64,000 bases of DNA from Leptodactylus fallax (GCA_947044405.1 CAMRHE010000011.1:7298501-7362500), one strand, 5' to 3'; shown: positions 32,641 through 45,243, counted from the stretch's first letter. Made by a program: numbers and translations. Notes: generated by a model from the letters alone, not told the origin.

Positions 32641-33016
32641 TTACCATTGGAAAGTGGCCCAGCAGCATGCTTGGTTCCTTTGCAGGCCCCTTTCTATTAA
32701 CAATATCTATAGCAGTGAGGGAACCAGGCTTTCCCCAACCATCATCATTGTGGTCATCTGTCTTTCAGGCCCAGTCGCACCCCCTGAATGACAGATGACA
32801 TCTGGATTGCTTGCTATGCCTCATTTTACTTTTCAATCACTTTACATAAATCATCCCCTATGGGATCTTATGCTTTTTGGGTACCTATCACAGTTTCAAT
32901 CATAACTCTTGAAAAGGTACAGCATTTGCTAGATGATCTTCTTCATATCAGTGCAATTCTTTATGCCCACACTTTATACGCAGGCAATGCCTGGTACTTT
33001 CTGTAGTTTACATATA
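32641..33016. other. Non-coding spacer
   Basis: Between the module and Tc1-E. A short inverted pair around 'cctgaatgacag' is weak. No gene. Confidence 0.4.
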
Positions 33017-33018
33017 TA

Positions 33019-34543
33019 CAGTGGGGAAAAAAAAAGTATTTAGTCAGCCACCAATTGTGCAAGTTCTCCCACTTAAAAAGATGAGAGAGGCCTGTAATTG
33101 ACATCATAGGTAGACCTCAACTATGAGAGACAAAATGAGAAAACAAATCCAGAAAATCACTTTGTCTGATTTTTTAAGAATTTATTTGCAAATTATGGTG
33201 GAAAATAAGTATTTGGTCAGCTACAAACAAGCAAGATTTCTGGCTCTCACAGACCTGTAACTTCTTTAAGAGGCTCCTCTGTCCTCCACTCATTACCTGT
33301 AGTAATGGTACCTGTTTGAAATTGTTATCAGTATAAAAGACACCTCAAACAGTCACACTCCAAACTCCACTATGGTGAAGACCAAAGAACTGTGGAAGGA
33401 CACCAGAAACAAAATTGTAGACCTGCACCAGGCTGGGAAGACTGAATCTGCAATAGGCAAACAGCTTGGTTTGAAGAAACCAACTGTGGGAGCAATAATT
33501 ACAAAATAGAAGACATACAAGACCACTGATAATCTCCCTCGATCAGAGGTTCCACGCAAGATCTCACCCCGTGGGGTCAAAATGATCACAAGAACTGTGA
33601 GCAAAAATCCCAGAACCACATGGGGGAACCTAGTGAATGACCTGCAGAAATCTGGGACTAACGTAACAAAGGCTACCTTCAGTAACACACTACGCCGCCA
33701 GGGACTCAAATCCTGCAGTGTCAAATGTGTCTCCCTGCTTAAGCCAGTACATATCCGGGCCCATCTGAAGTTTGCTAGAGAGCATTTGGATGTTCCAGAA
33801 GAGTACTGGGAGAATGTCATATGGTCAGATGAAACCAAAGTAGAATTGTTTGGCAGAAACACAACTCGTTGTGTTTGGAGGAGAGTGAATGCTGAGTTGC
33901 ATCCAAAGAACACCATACCTACTGTGAAGCATGGGGGTGGCAACATCATGCTTTGGGGCTGTTTCTCTGCAAAAGGACCAGGACGACTGATCCGCGTACA
34001 TGAAAGAATGAATGGGGCCATGTATCGTGAGTGCAAACCTTCTTCCATCAGCAAGGACACTGAAGATGAAACGTGACTGGGTCTTTCAGCATGACTATGA
34101 TCCCAAGCACACCGCCAGGGCAATGAAGGAGTGGCCCATAGAAAACCTTTGGAGGGAGTTGAAAGTCCGTGTTGCCCAGCGACAGCCCCAAAACATCACT
34201 GCTCTAGAGGAGATCTGCATGGAGGAATGGACCAACATACCAGCAACAGTGTTTGCCAACCTTGTGAAAACTTACAGAAAACGTTTGACCTCTGTCATTG
34301 CCAACAAAGGATATATAACAAAGTATTGAGATGAACTTTTGTTATTGACCAAATACTTATTTTTCACCATAATTTGCAAATAAATTCTTAAAAAATCAGA
34401 CAATGTGATTTTCTAGATATGTTTTCTCATTTTGTCTCTCATAGTTGAGGTCTAACTATGATGTCAATTACAGGCCTCTCTCATCTTTTTCAGTGGGAGA
34501 ACTTGCACAATTGGTGGCAGACTAAATACTTTTTTCCCCACTG
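33019..34543 (+). mobile_element. Tc1-E
   Basis: A 1525-bp element with TA at 33017-33018 and 34544-34545. The ends start CAGTGGGGAAAAAAAA and the TIRs are about 200 bp; inner blocks 'agatgagagaggcctgtaat' and 'ttgaggtctaactatgatgt' mirror each other across the element. The transposase is broken. Confidence 0.95.
33372..34329 (+). pseudogene. Tc1-E transposase, stop plus frameshift plus in-frame deletion
   Basis: Starts ATG GTG AAG ACC at 33372 (MVKTKELWKDTRNKIVDLHQ). A TAG at 33507-33509 replaces the Trp after ITK. The reading continues with MITRTVSKNPRTTWGNLV and the first catalytic Asp in IWSDETKVELFG. A short deletion near 34030 shifts frame. In the new frame, [18 protein letters not shown] joins directly to PIENLWREL; about 19 residues including the SPDLN segment are missing compared with Tc1-F. 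The frame ends KGYITKY at 34329. Asp and Glu are kept but their spacing is destroyed. Confidence 0.9.
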
Positions 34544-34545
34544 TA

Positions 34546-34981
34546 TGTGAATATACAGTATGTGAATTGATATTTTATCTCAAGTAAATTAATCAATGGA
34601 AATGACATGAATGTATATGCATACTAAGCTCTAGCAGACCTCCTTAGGCCTCAACGGTGTACACCCCGTTTAAGGCTTTGGATCTATGGTAATTTGGCTG
34701 CAATGCAAGTTACACAACCAAAAGTTGCTGTGTCGCCTTGTAACATCAGAAGTTATGTAAGTAAATATAATGTTATGTAAGTTTTTGCAATTGCAAATCT
34801 CAGCCACAATATATTAGCTCACTGATTGATTTTTTTGTACATTAGAATAACAATAGCAACCTCTGTTCACAATGCAAAATCAATTTGCGATCCCTGTCTA
34901 ATATGCAATATTTTATTGTACTACATAAATATGTTTTCCTGTAATTTCTGCCAAAAAAGCTAAAAGCTTGTGAACATGATA
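34546..34981. other. Non-coding spacer
   Basis: AT-rich sequence between Tc1-E and Tc1-F with no recognisable feature. Confidence 0.4.
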
Positions 34982-36606
34982 TAAGTATTCAGACCCCTTT
35001 AAATTTTTCACTCTTTGTTTCATTGCAGCCATTTGCTAAAAGCAAAGAAGTTCATTTTATTTCTCATTAATGTACACTCAGCATACTATCTTGACAGACA
35101 AAAACTAGAAATGTAGATATTTTTGCAAATTTATTAAAAAAGAAAAACTGAAATATCACATGGTCATAAGTATTCAGACCCTTTGCTGTGTCACTCATAT
35201 TTAACTCACATGATGTCCATTTCCTTCTGATCCTCCTTGAGATGGTTCTACTCCTTCATTGGAGTCCAGCTGTGTTTAATTAAACTGATTGGACTTGATT
35301 AGGAAAGGCACACACCTGTCTATATAAGACCTCACAGCTCACAGTGCATGTCAGAGCAAATGGGAATCATGAGGTCAAAGGAACTTCCCAAGGAGCTCAG
35401 AGACAGAATTGTGTCAAGGCACAGATCTGGCCAAGGTTACAAAAGAATTTCTGCAACACTCAAGGTTCCTAAGAGCACAGTGGCCTCCATAATCCTTAAA
35501 TGGAAGAAGTTTGGGACGACCAGAACTTTTCCTAGACTTGGCCATCCAGCCAAACTGGGCAATCGTGGGAGAAGTGCCTTGGTGAGAGAGGTAAAGAAGA
35601 ACCCAAAGATCACTGTGGCTGAGCTCCATAGATTCAGTAGGGAGATGGGAGAAAGTTCCACAAAGTCAACTATCACTGCAGCCCTCCACCAGTTGGGGCT
35701 TTATGGCAGAGTGGCCCAAAGGAAGCCTCTCCTCAGTGCAAGACATATGAAAGCCCGCATAGAGTTTGCCAAAAAACACACGAAGGACTCCCAGACTATG
35801 AGAAATAAAATTCTCAGGTCTGATGAGAAGAAGATTGAACTTTTTGGCGTTAATTCTAAGCGGTATGTGTGGAGAAAACCAGGCACTGCTCATCACCTGC
35901 CCAATACAATCCCAACAGTGAAACATGGTGGTGGCAGCATCATGCTATGGGGATGTTTTTCAGCTGCAGGGACAGGGCGACTGGTTGCAATTGAAGGAAA
36001 GATGAATGCGGCCAAGTACAGAGATATCCTGGAAGAAAACCTCTTCCAGAGTGCTCTGGACCTCAGACTGGGCCGAAGGTTCACCTTCCAACAAGACAAT
36101 GACCCTAAGCACACAGATAAAATAACAAATGAATGGCTTCGGAACAACTTTGTGACCATTCTTGACTGGCCCAGCCAGAGCCTTGACCTCAACCCAATTG
36201 AGCATCTCTGGAGAGACCTGAAAATGGCTGTCCACCAACGTTCACCATCCAACCTGACGGAACTGGAGAGGATCTGCAATGAAGAATGACAGAAGATCCC
36301 CAAATCCAGATGTGAAAAACTTGTTGCATCATTCCCAGGAAGACTCATGGCTGTACTAGCTCAAAAGGGTGCTTCTACTCAATACTAAGCAAAGGGTCTG
36401 AATACTTATGACCATGTGATATTTCAGTTTTCCTTTTTTAATAAATTTGCAAAAATATCTACATTTCTGGGGTTTTTTCTGTCAAGATGGGGTGCTGAGT
36501 GTACATTAATGAGAAATAAAATGAACTTTTTTACTTTTAGCAAATGGCTGCAATGAAACAAAGAGTGAAAAACTTAAAGCTGTCTGAATACTTTCCATAC
36601 CCACTG
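34982..36606 (+). mobile_element. Tc1-F
   Basis: The right end is TACCCACTG at 36606 with TA at 36607-36608. The left TIR lacks about the first 14 bp (the sequence begins at AGTATTCAGACCCC), so the element is end-damaged and probably immobile. The TIRs are about 220 bp. The transposase gene is nearly intact. Confidence 0.92.
35369..36388 (+). pseudogene. Tc1-F transposase, single premature stop
   Basis: A 339-codon reading from the ATG at 35369 (MRSKELPKELRDRIVSRHR) to TAA at 36386-36388. DNA-binding region, then Asp in RSDEKKIELFG (the usual Trp before Ser is Arg, and Thr after Glu is Lys), Asp in [11 protein letters not shown], and Glu in [10 protein letters not shown] (SLDLN rather than SPDLN). 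A TGA at 36287-36289 (codon 307), where a Trp codon is expected, cuts off the last ~33 residues, which stay open afterwards. The upstream in-frame ATG at 35348 is unlikely to be the start. Apparently a recently dead gene. Confidence 0.92.
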
Positions 36607-36608
36607 TA

Positions 36609-37892
36609 TGTTGCAAATTTTGTAATTTAAACTTTTCTCATACAGAAATTTTGGAGATGGATTTCAGATAGCAAAAATAATTTTTTGTTTTTATCTTCCT
36701 ACATTCACAGTCATAAGAGCATTTTATTTTTTATATCACCATTGTTATACAGTATAAAGGTCTTATTTTTGTGAGAAGAGCTGTAGCTAATTTTTACCAG
36801 AAATTAGTTTGAGGTTTTTTAGCTACTTTTATTATGGGTTAAATGCATAAAAAAAAAATCAGTTGTGCCATTTTTTATTTAAGCAATTTATGATCACCAT
36901 AAATACCATGTTGACTGAATAGTATGAGCTTTTACAATTACAGGGATACCAAATATGTCTAAGTTATTTACTGTGCTGTGATGTTTGTTTAATAAACCCT
37001 ATTTAAGAATGTGTATAATTGCAAATGTGTTTATTGCTATTATTTTTGCACCATTATTTTTAAAAACTGTAATGAATAAAAAAGTTTTTATTTTCAGTTT
37101 TTTCTTCTACTGACAATGTATCAGGAAATGGAGATATATTTCTATATACCAGTAAATTACACTGTATCAGTAAAGAAAAAAATGACATGTGAGGCATGGT
37201 CATGAATAAATCTCCCCCAGGCAATGGTTGAGCCTTGTAAGGATTTTGTTAGCATGTTGTAATTAGTGATGGACGAATTGGTTTTGTAACAAGCCAGGTT
37301 TGCCCAAATATTCCAAATTGTTTGTTTTCTCATGAAATGGCGATTTGCTTCCGACAAACAAAAAGTCGCACTTTGAGTAAATATCTGCCGCCATGTGTTA
37401 GACCCGTAATTACAGAGCTTTAATTATTGTAATTATTTTAGCTTTTTTTGTGTTTCAACCAATGCAGTCTAGCCTACTCTAAATTTCAAAAACAATGAGA
37501 AATTTCATACACAGTGAGTGACACGTGAAGAATCATGTTAATCTGAACAAAAAAGTGTTTCTCTGTATATGCAAGTGCACTTAGTGCGCATATGCAATTC
37601 TAGATATACGTCACACACAACAGTAAAGGAGAAATAGTGGCTGAGGTACTAGTAGTACATCCTTTGCTACTGTGAAAAAAGAATCTCTGTTATTTTAGCA
37701 TTTCATTTGGTGTGTTCATCCAATACAGTCTAACCTGCTGTAATCTTAAAAAAAAATTTAGGAATTTCATGCTTTTTTTCCACTCTGGTCTGGTATCTGA
37801 TCCATGCACTGTGTGAAGGAGGAAGAGCAGTGCATCCTTCACTAACATAAAAAAAGAATCTGTGTTATTTCAGTGATTGCATTGGTTAACAA
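36609..37892. other. Non-coding stretch
   Basis: AT-rich. At about 37266-37330 the sequence 'agtgatggacgaattggtt' and 'gccaggtttgcccaaatatt' resembles the left part of the composite repeat at 22569, so an old fragment of that family is present. No gene. Confidence 0.5.
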
Positions 37893-39586
37893 TTAACCCC
37901 TTAAGGACCGGGCCTAAAAGTGCGTTAATGAGCAGGCCTCATTTTTCAAAACTGACATGTGTCACTTTATATGGCAATAACTTTGAAACGCTTTAAACAT
38001 TGATCAATATGTTTGTATTTATTTATAAAAAAAATGGCGAATTTGATGGAAATTTGGAAAAAAAAATCACAATTTTCGAAATGTGAAACGCTATGCTTAT
38101 CAGACAGATAGTCATACCACCCAAATACATTAATAAATATTATCTACCATATCTCTGCTTTATATTGGCATAATCTTTTAATCATCCTTTAATTTAATTT
38201 ATTTAATTTATTTAATTTATTTTGGATGTTAGAGGCTTACAAGTGTAACAGCGATTTTCCAGTTTTACAAGAAAATTTTCCAAACTAATTTCTTAGGGAC
38301 GACTTCAGTTCTGAAGAGGATTATAAAGGCCTATATATTAGAAACCCCCATAATTCACCCCATTTTCAAAACTGCACCCCTCATATAATTCAAAACAGCA
38401 TTTGGAAAGTTTGTTAACCCTTTAAGCTTTTCACAGGAATTAAAACAATATGGAGGTGAAATTTAGACATTTCATTTTTGTCCAATAATACATTAATTTA
38501 TCCCTAAAATTAACAAATTCACAAAGGGTTGAAGGAGAAAATACATCTCACAGTTTGTTGTACAATTTCTCCCGAGCGCAGAAATACCCCACATGTGGGT
38601 GTAAACTGATTTTTGGGAACATGGCAGTGCATGGAAGAGAAGGAGTGGCATTTGAAAAACAGATTTTTATTTTTGGGTTTATAGAGTTGGTTGAGTGTTT
38701 ATATTTGAGGGACAACCTTTGCTTTTTATTGATACTATTTTGGAGTACATATGACTTTTTGATCACTTTTTATAGCTTATTTTGTAAGGAAGATGGCAAA
38801 AAATCATTACTTCCGGCGTTTTTTTCCAGTTTTTTTTCCGACGTTCACCATGTAGGTTAAATATTGTTTCCGTTTTATTGTACAGATTGTTATGGATGCG
38901 GCAATACAAACAATATGTATTGTTTTTATTAATTTTTAGGTTTTTTTTATATAATTCATTTTATATAGGAAAATGGAATTTTTGGGGCTTTATAACATTA
39001 TTTTTTTTTTTTTTTACACACTTTATTTTTTATTTTTTAACTTTTTTTTTTACATTTTTTAGTTGTTCTATAAGGACACCTGAACCAGCGATGCTCTGAT
39101 CACTGATTCAGTGCTATAGACTGCAATACACAAGTATACACATGTATTGCAGTCTATACAGGAAGTCAGCGCTATGCAGACGCATAGACTGACTTCCAGT
39201 GGTCCCGGCAGGATCAACCAGGTACTTGGGGGTCCTAGCAGCCTAGGGTCACTGGCCAGACCCCGGGATTCAGAAAATTCATAATGGCACCCCCCGATCT
39301 CGCTGCGGCGGTGCAGGGGGGTCATTATTATAGCGCAACCCTTTGGATATCGCGGTCATGTTTGACCGTGGCATCTAAAGGGTTAACACCCACGATCGTA
39401 GCTCAGCTCCAGCCGCGGGTATTACATGCGGGTTTCAGCTGTTGCTTATAGCTGACATCCACTCTCAATGTCACCCGCTCAGCTTCTGAGCGGGTGACAT
39501 TAAAATGATGTACTGGCACGTCTGTTTTCCATTAGGCATTCACTCCCATGATGTGCAGGTACATCATTTTGCGTTAAGGAGATAAG
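37893..39586 (+). mobile_element. K3: 1.7-kb TTAA-type element
   Basis: Starts TTAACCCCTTAAGGACCGGG, matching the inverse of the K2 right end. Ends around 39586 with 'acatcattttgcgttaagga', matching the inverse of the K2 left tip. It is a shorter, internally deleted relative of K2 in opposite orientation, including one ~390-bp unit, the 18S-like 18-mer (39207-39224) and related hairpins (39110-39160, 39330-39385). No protein. Confidence 0.75.
39207..39224 (-). other. 18S-like 18-mer in K3
   Basis: Minus-strand exact copy of TACCTGGTTGATCCTGCC, at the position corresponding to 26141-26158 in K2. Confidence 0.8.
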
Positions 39587-39604
39587 AACTGTGTGCATTA
39601 AAAA

Positions 39605-40900
39605 ATGAGTGGGAAAAAACAGGGCGGGGACAGACAAAAGGAGGGGGGAGGAGAAAATATTTGCGCAAGTACTACTACTACAAACAATAAAAATGTGGGT
39701 GGCAAGAGCAATAATGCTTCTGGTTTGGTGGCACCGCCAGTAGCTTCAGGATTGTTGTACTTCCTGAGAATGTTGATGAAGTTTTTGACTATTTAGCTGG
39801 CTCATCTCAGCAACAGGAGGATATTGCATCCAAAGGTAAAGTGATTTTGAGTCATGTTCATGTTGAGTCATTTTGAGTATGTTCCTTATCTTCTTCCTTC
39901 TAAATAACACATTATTTACTGTAGGGGCTTTCTGGACTGTCAACCTTGTCTCCTTCACATTCTCCACTGACATAGATCCCTGGTCATTACTGAGCAATCT
40001 ATTTCTCCTCGTCAGAACAGTCTTTCTCCTCTTTTTGATGAGCTGGATGAGAACAGTCAGCATTGTGTGCAAGCAGAGGAGAAAGACATGATGACTGTTG
40101 GTGGTGGTGGAGGTAGTAGAGGCAGGGAGTGTGGGACTACTACTACTGATGATCATTCTGGTAGGGGAGCTAGTGGGATATCTGGAGCTAGGAAATTCTG
40201 ATGGTGTGCATGGCCATGATGATGTGTTAGAAAAAAGTGGGGGGAAATGATGATGATGACACTGATGGTGATGACTCTCTTACAGATAGAACCTGGCAAC
40301 CAGGTCAGGGTGACAAGGTGCCAACAGATGAAGAGGGTGGTGGCAGTGGTAATAGTAAATCCAGCCATAGTGCAGGCTCAATATAGAAAAATCCTGCTCA
40401 GGACAGACCTAGGGGAATCTTGGCAAATACATACGGACATCTCCCATATGGGAATTTTTTGTACATTGCCAAACAATAAATGCAAGATGATGTGCAAGAT
40501 CTGCAAGCAGAAACTTAGCCGTGGCCGGGCAGGAACACATGTAGGGAACAACATCTCTATGTACTCACATGAAAAGGCATCACATATTTGGAAAAATAGA
40601 CTTGACAGTGGCACAAGCAGGGAAAATGATCAATGCTATTCTCCTACTCCTCCTCATGATCCTCCTGGTAGGCAGGCCACATCTACACTGTGCTATCATA
40701 TGATCGTAGTCATTATCAATATTACCACCAACTGTTTCTCCTCCTCTTCCTCATCTTCTTCTTCCATGCCAACGTTAGTCATCCATAAGGGAATGCATGG
40801 CCAGGAGATAGCTTGTACCTGGTCAAGCTGCTGTTGGTGCATTCGCTGCTGTGGTAAAAGGTCATCTTTAAAGCTAAAGAGCTCAAGAGTAACTTGTTAA
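39605..40900 (+). pseudogene. hAT-type transposase N-terminal remnant with BED-like finger
   Basis: Starts MSGKKQGGDRQKEGGG and decays quickly by stops and frameshifts. Around 40395-40640 the reading gives HMGIFCTLPNNKCKMMCKIC followed by KQKLSRGRAGTHVGNN and SMYSHEKASH. The C-x2-C, 'KLSRG', and H-x4-H arrangement is that of BED zinc fingers of hAT transposases, which bind the element's DNA. No catalytic hAT domain was recognised downstream. A second, equally broken copy is at 61645-62640. A histidine- and serine-rich run near 40740 is low complexity. Confidence 0.65.
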
Positions 40901-41198
40901 ATGATGAAAGTCTTGGCTTGCAGACCCTAATAGAGATACATAAATAATAAAAACAAGCTTTAAAAGTATACATAATGTCACAAATACTAAATAATCATTT
41001 CACATATCTACAGTAACAAATGAATTGGCCCCTCAATTTATAAATGAATATTATTCCTCAATTATTTGTAGAAATGATGGGACACTTCCTTCTTTCCTCT
41101 TTTTTTTATTACCCAAGGAACTTCCCATTTTCCAGCAGCCTAGTCTCACCTTCATTAAAGCAGATGATTCTCTCCCATTCCTGCCACTATTACTATGA
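40901..41198. other. Non-coding spacer
   Basis: No recognisable feature. Confidence 0.4.
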
Positions 41199-41918
41199 TC
41201 AGCTGCCTAGTGACGTGCATTCTTCAATGTACTGAAATATAGTTCTATCATTGTGCCGCAACCCAGATGGAGGAGACCGGAGGATGGGAGTAGTAGTGGC
41301 AGATGCTGTGTCACTACCACTACCTGGATGGTGGTGGTAGTAGTCTTTTCCCCCGGGGTGCTTCCAGTTGGAGAGGGGACCTCTCCTCTCTGAGTTGGTG
41401 TGGTGTAGGTCGGAAGGGCCCTGATAGTGATGCAGGCACAACTCAGGAGTCAGCGGTGCAGGTAACCCAGAACAGCCTTTATTTGGCAACAGGAACCAAG
41501 GTAACAGCAGTTTTCGAATGGGGGTAGTAGTTCTACAGTGTCCAACCCCCAGCCGTGATTCTAGGAGGTTGCTCAGGGATGATACAGGCTCTGCTGTATA
41601 GTTCTCCACTACTCCTCCTCTCGTACCTCTCCCAGCCGGGTATACTGGGGATAGAGTCACAGGGAGTCCTGACAGGGATCTGGTTACCTGTAGACTAGGC
41701 CCGAAAGTAGTTCTCCTGTCAGAGTCCTCTCCTGCTCCTCCTGGCACGGCACCGAATAAGTCCAAAAGTACTGACAGCACTTTTCCCTTACTCTGGGCTG
41801 TCTTGAGATGAGCCTGGGGCTGATGATATCCCTCCTGGGGCTGTGAAGACAACCATTGACCCTCAGTCCAGAGGCTGGTGGCAGGCAAACTCTGCACACC
41901 TTCTCCAGCTAACTGCAC
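41199..41918 (-). other. Unassigned 239-codon open frame, with AATAAA on the same strand
   Basis: A long minus-strand frame rich in Pro, Ser, Gly and Leu, beginning MQLAGEGVQSLPATSLWTEG. I recognise no domain, signal peptide or membrane segment. The region is GC-richer than its surroundings, and an AATAAA lies within it on the same strand (41483-41478), which suits a repeat such as an LTR or a 3' UTR better than a coding exon. It could be a fortuitous frame in a promoter- or LTR-like repeat. Function unknown. Confidence 0.3.
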
Positions 41919-42575
41919 ACACTAGACTGAGGAGACCAATTGTTGCCGGGGAGACGAGGTCTCCTTACAACCTCATCCAGTGGCCTGTGATAGGCCAGGG
42001 CTGAACCAAGGCAAGGTTTTGAACCCTGCAGGGGGAATAATGCCGAGGGAAAAGCTGCAATAATACATTTAACATAGAACGAGATGTACCAACACAAAAC
42101 CCAAAGGCACATAGACAAACAATAAAAAACAGCAGCCTCTGGGATGCTGCAATTGTAAATAAGGTTTCCCTGCATAAACCTGTAATAAGTCTGTGTGAAG
42201 AACAGGGTCTGTTCTGATATTTAATTATTGTCTTGTTTACAGTACAATTGTGCAGCATTTGTAAGACCTGACAAGAACCTTCAGGAAGAACACTCAAAAC
42301 AAAATGCTAATACAAAATTGCTATGATAATTCAAAGAGGAACGTTCTAACTGGTTCTCTCTGTTCATTCCTCTGTTTCTGATCTTGTGAAATTCTCCAAT
42401 TATATTGAAATTCAGTTCTGCAATAACCTTACTAGATATTTTAGATTTTTCAATGGTTAGGATATGTTCCAATGCTATTTTACAATGACAAATCCAATCT
42501 GTAATTAATATGATAATCTTTGACAGAAATTTCAGGCTAACACCTAATTTCTACCACAAGTTTTCCATTGATGGG
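41919..42575. other. Non-coding stretch
   Basis: No gene recognised. Overlapping minus-strand open frames (41909-42297) have no domain features. Confidence 0.4.
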
Positions 42576-42682
42576 CTGTGGATTCGCATGGGGAATGACT
42601 ACATTGTCACTTATTGTCATTCTCATTTAGCCCTATTGCCAGTAACCTCATTGTCATTCCTAGTTTCCTTGCGAATCCACAG
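42576..42682. repeat. Short palindromic repeat
   Basis: CTGTGGATTCGCA..GGAATGAC on the left and GTCATTCC..TGCGAATCCACAG on the right form an interrupted hairpin of about 107 bp. Possibly a tiny MITE. Confidence 0.6.
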
Positions 42683-43180
42683 AATTAATGAACTTGCTCA
42701 TTATTCTCATTGATATATTTTTTCCCTGAGGCACAAAAGTTTTTTTTTTTGTTTTTTTTTCTGAAGCATGTGAATGAGACATAAAATATCCTATTCACTT
42801 GCATTGAATGCGGAATGTTAACATATTTGATGAGGATTTAGGGACAGAATCTGATATAAATTTATTATCTTTATCACTTTGTTGCATCATTTTGCCATTT
42901 TTGCAAATGTTGCAAAATTTGCTACATTTCATGTAGCTTTATCTGTTTTGCTGTTGCCATTACAAGGTTCTGGTTCTGTGGATAAAATTAACACCATTGT
43001 GCCACTCAAGCAGAGAGATCTCATGTTTTGTTTCACTTATTTTTTTTTTTTTTATTAATATATTTATTTGCCATTTATTGAGTTGGGAATAGTAGAAACA
43101 TTATATAAATAATATTAATAATAATAATAATACTTGTACTAATAAAATAATGATAAATTATTAGTAGTATCAGTATAATT

Positions 43181-43218
<38 letters not shown>

Positions 43219-44520
43219 TTTATTTATTTATTTATTTATTTTTTTTATTCTAAAGCAGTGGATGTTATGTAGTTTCCCATGTTGCAGTTTTCTAGACCAA
43301 ATATGTAAAAACCATAATATAAAAATATAAAGTCATTCTTAAAAGCAAACATAGCAGTACAGTAAGTAGGGCACAATATGCCAAACATGTCTTCAGACTG
43401 TCAAAGATAAATAATATTTACTGAATTTGGATCATATATCATTAAGCACATTTTCAAATTGACTCTTTATATTTGAATACTATTTATGTTGTGCTGTTAG
43501 GATATAATTTGTGCATTAAACTCATTCTGCTTTGAATGTTTGTTTTTGTAACCTAGTCAAGTGAATAATAATCTTATGTCTATAAATAGCTCGATTATAG
43601 AAGTGCTATGCATTTTATTTCCTAGATGCCTCAAGGCTATTCACAGCAGGCATGCAAAATTGGGGAAATGTCAATTTTCTTTGAAAATGTGACATTTGCT
43701 CCTCTAGGTTTAGCATGGTCATTTGGGAAAATAATGACTTGGAAATCCAATTTCATCCTTTCTATTTTATTAAAAAAAGGTTTATCAGTTCTGACCTCTC
43801 AAGACAGGTTATTTACAGTCAACTCTGTAATTCTTGTTTATGAAATCTGCCAGATAATGCTTCATTCCTACTTGGACTCACATTTATAAATGTTAAATGT
43901 ATTTTTTTTCTATTTCTTTCTTAAAGATTGTGAAAACATGCACATTATATCTTAAGATAATATATCTTAAGTAAATGCAAATTGGTTAAACATATTTATT
44001 AATATAATATTACATGACACTAAATTATTAAAGTACTATTTATGTTTCAGCGAATAAAGTAAATAAATAAAAAAAACTTTATTATACAAATGTGTAATTT
44101 TTTTTTCCTTCCTTCGTGGCTCAACATATAATAAGATATGTAGCACAAGCTGATCAATTTAAAAAATAAAAATAAAAAAATTTTCTCAGGTGGGAGCTGT
44201 GTATGATATATTTGCTTGGCCACCCATTGGATGTGATATGCATTGCAAGCTGTTGAAGGTTTTCCTATCATGTTGCAGTATTGTACTGAACCATGAGAAA
44301 TTGGAGTACTTAACAAAATTAAAAAAGAAAATGTAAGGGTGGACACCTCTGTATTATCAAGATTTATGTAATTTCCTAATACTGGCCATATATTTATCAC
44401 ACAGGTTCACAGTTCAATATCACAGTGTAATTATGAGAGCAATCAGTGTTCAAATATGATCATCGCTTGTCCAGAACAGATTTTCATCCTCTGGAAGTAA
44501 ACTATAAATGATCCTTTTCT
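42683..44520. other. Non-coding AT-rich stretch
   Basis: No gene recognised. Contains ATA/TTA/TTTA microsatellites. Confidence 0.5.
43182..43241. repeat. (TTA)n and (TTTA)n microsatellite
   Basis: About twelve TTA units followed by about five TTTA units. A shorter (AAT)n run lies at about 43115-43131. Confidence 0.9.
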
Positions 44521-44992
44521 GGCCTTTGGCCTACTTCACATGCACCAGAGATACATGGGGTACGCCAACATCATGACACCTGATCAAAGCATTAATATGT
44601 TGGTGCGCTCCATGTAATCACTGAGAGAGAATCACATGCCTCAGCGTTAACCCTGGGGTGCATGACATCAGCCAACGTTTGGAAAATGGCAGAAAAAAAT
44701 GCCGGGTGGACAGTCAGACACCACTGGACATCGTAAGCATGCCCAAGAGAACTGAGGCAAAGTGATGTACCCGTGTGCCGCCCATGCACGCGCCGTGCTT
44801 CTGTGGCTCCTTTCATTAAATGAATAGGAGCCACGGAAGCACGGGCCACAAAATAGGACAGGAATAGGACCTGTTCTATCTGATACAGCCCAGACTGTCG
44901 GCCTGCACACGGGATCATGAAGTTCATGGTCATATGTACATGCCCATAGAAAAGAATGGGTCAGTGTGCTATCCATGAAATACACGGCCCGG
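44521..44992. repeat. Non-autonomous repeat with central hairpin
   Basis: 'gtgcttctgtggctccttt' and its near-inverse 'ggagccacggaagcac' form a hairpin at ~44796-44845. The flanking sequence is GC-richer than its neighbours, suggesting a short non-coding element. Boundaries unknown. Confidence 0.4.
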
Positions 44993-45243
44993 TGTATTCG
45001 GGCCATTCCGTTCCCCTCTCCACATGAAAAATGTGGAAAGTAAAGTCCTGCAAGCAGCACTTTTCTCTCCACATTTTTCGTGCGGAAACCGAGCGGAAAC
45101 CACACGGAACCCATTATAGTCTATGGGATCTGCCAGTTTCCTAAGGTAACCGCTTTTTTATTCAGATTAGGTTTCCATTCAGGGGGTCCCCAAGCGGACT
45201 CCCCGAACAGAAACCCATGCGCAGATATGAACTGGGCCTAACA
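44993..45243. repeat. Repeat related to 45839-46440
   Basis: Blocks 'ttctctccacatttttcgtg', 'cggaaaccgagcggaaacca' and 'gtccccaagcggactcccc' are shared with the element at 45839-46440, in the same order. This copy is truncated on the left. Confidence 0.7.

Noticed and set aside
32478..32798. 106-codon frame starting in the module core
   Set aside because: Crosses the inverted arm and unrelated flank; no domain, no support as a gene.
33353..34123. 256-codon minus-strand frame
   Set aside because: Antisense shadow of the Tc1-E transposase; no domain of its own.
35893..36348. 151-codon minus-strand frame
   Set aside because: Antisense to the Tc1-F transposase.
44592..45114. Overlapping minus-strand frames of 113 and 148 codons
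   Set aside because: Lie across two non-coding repeats; no domain features.
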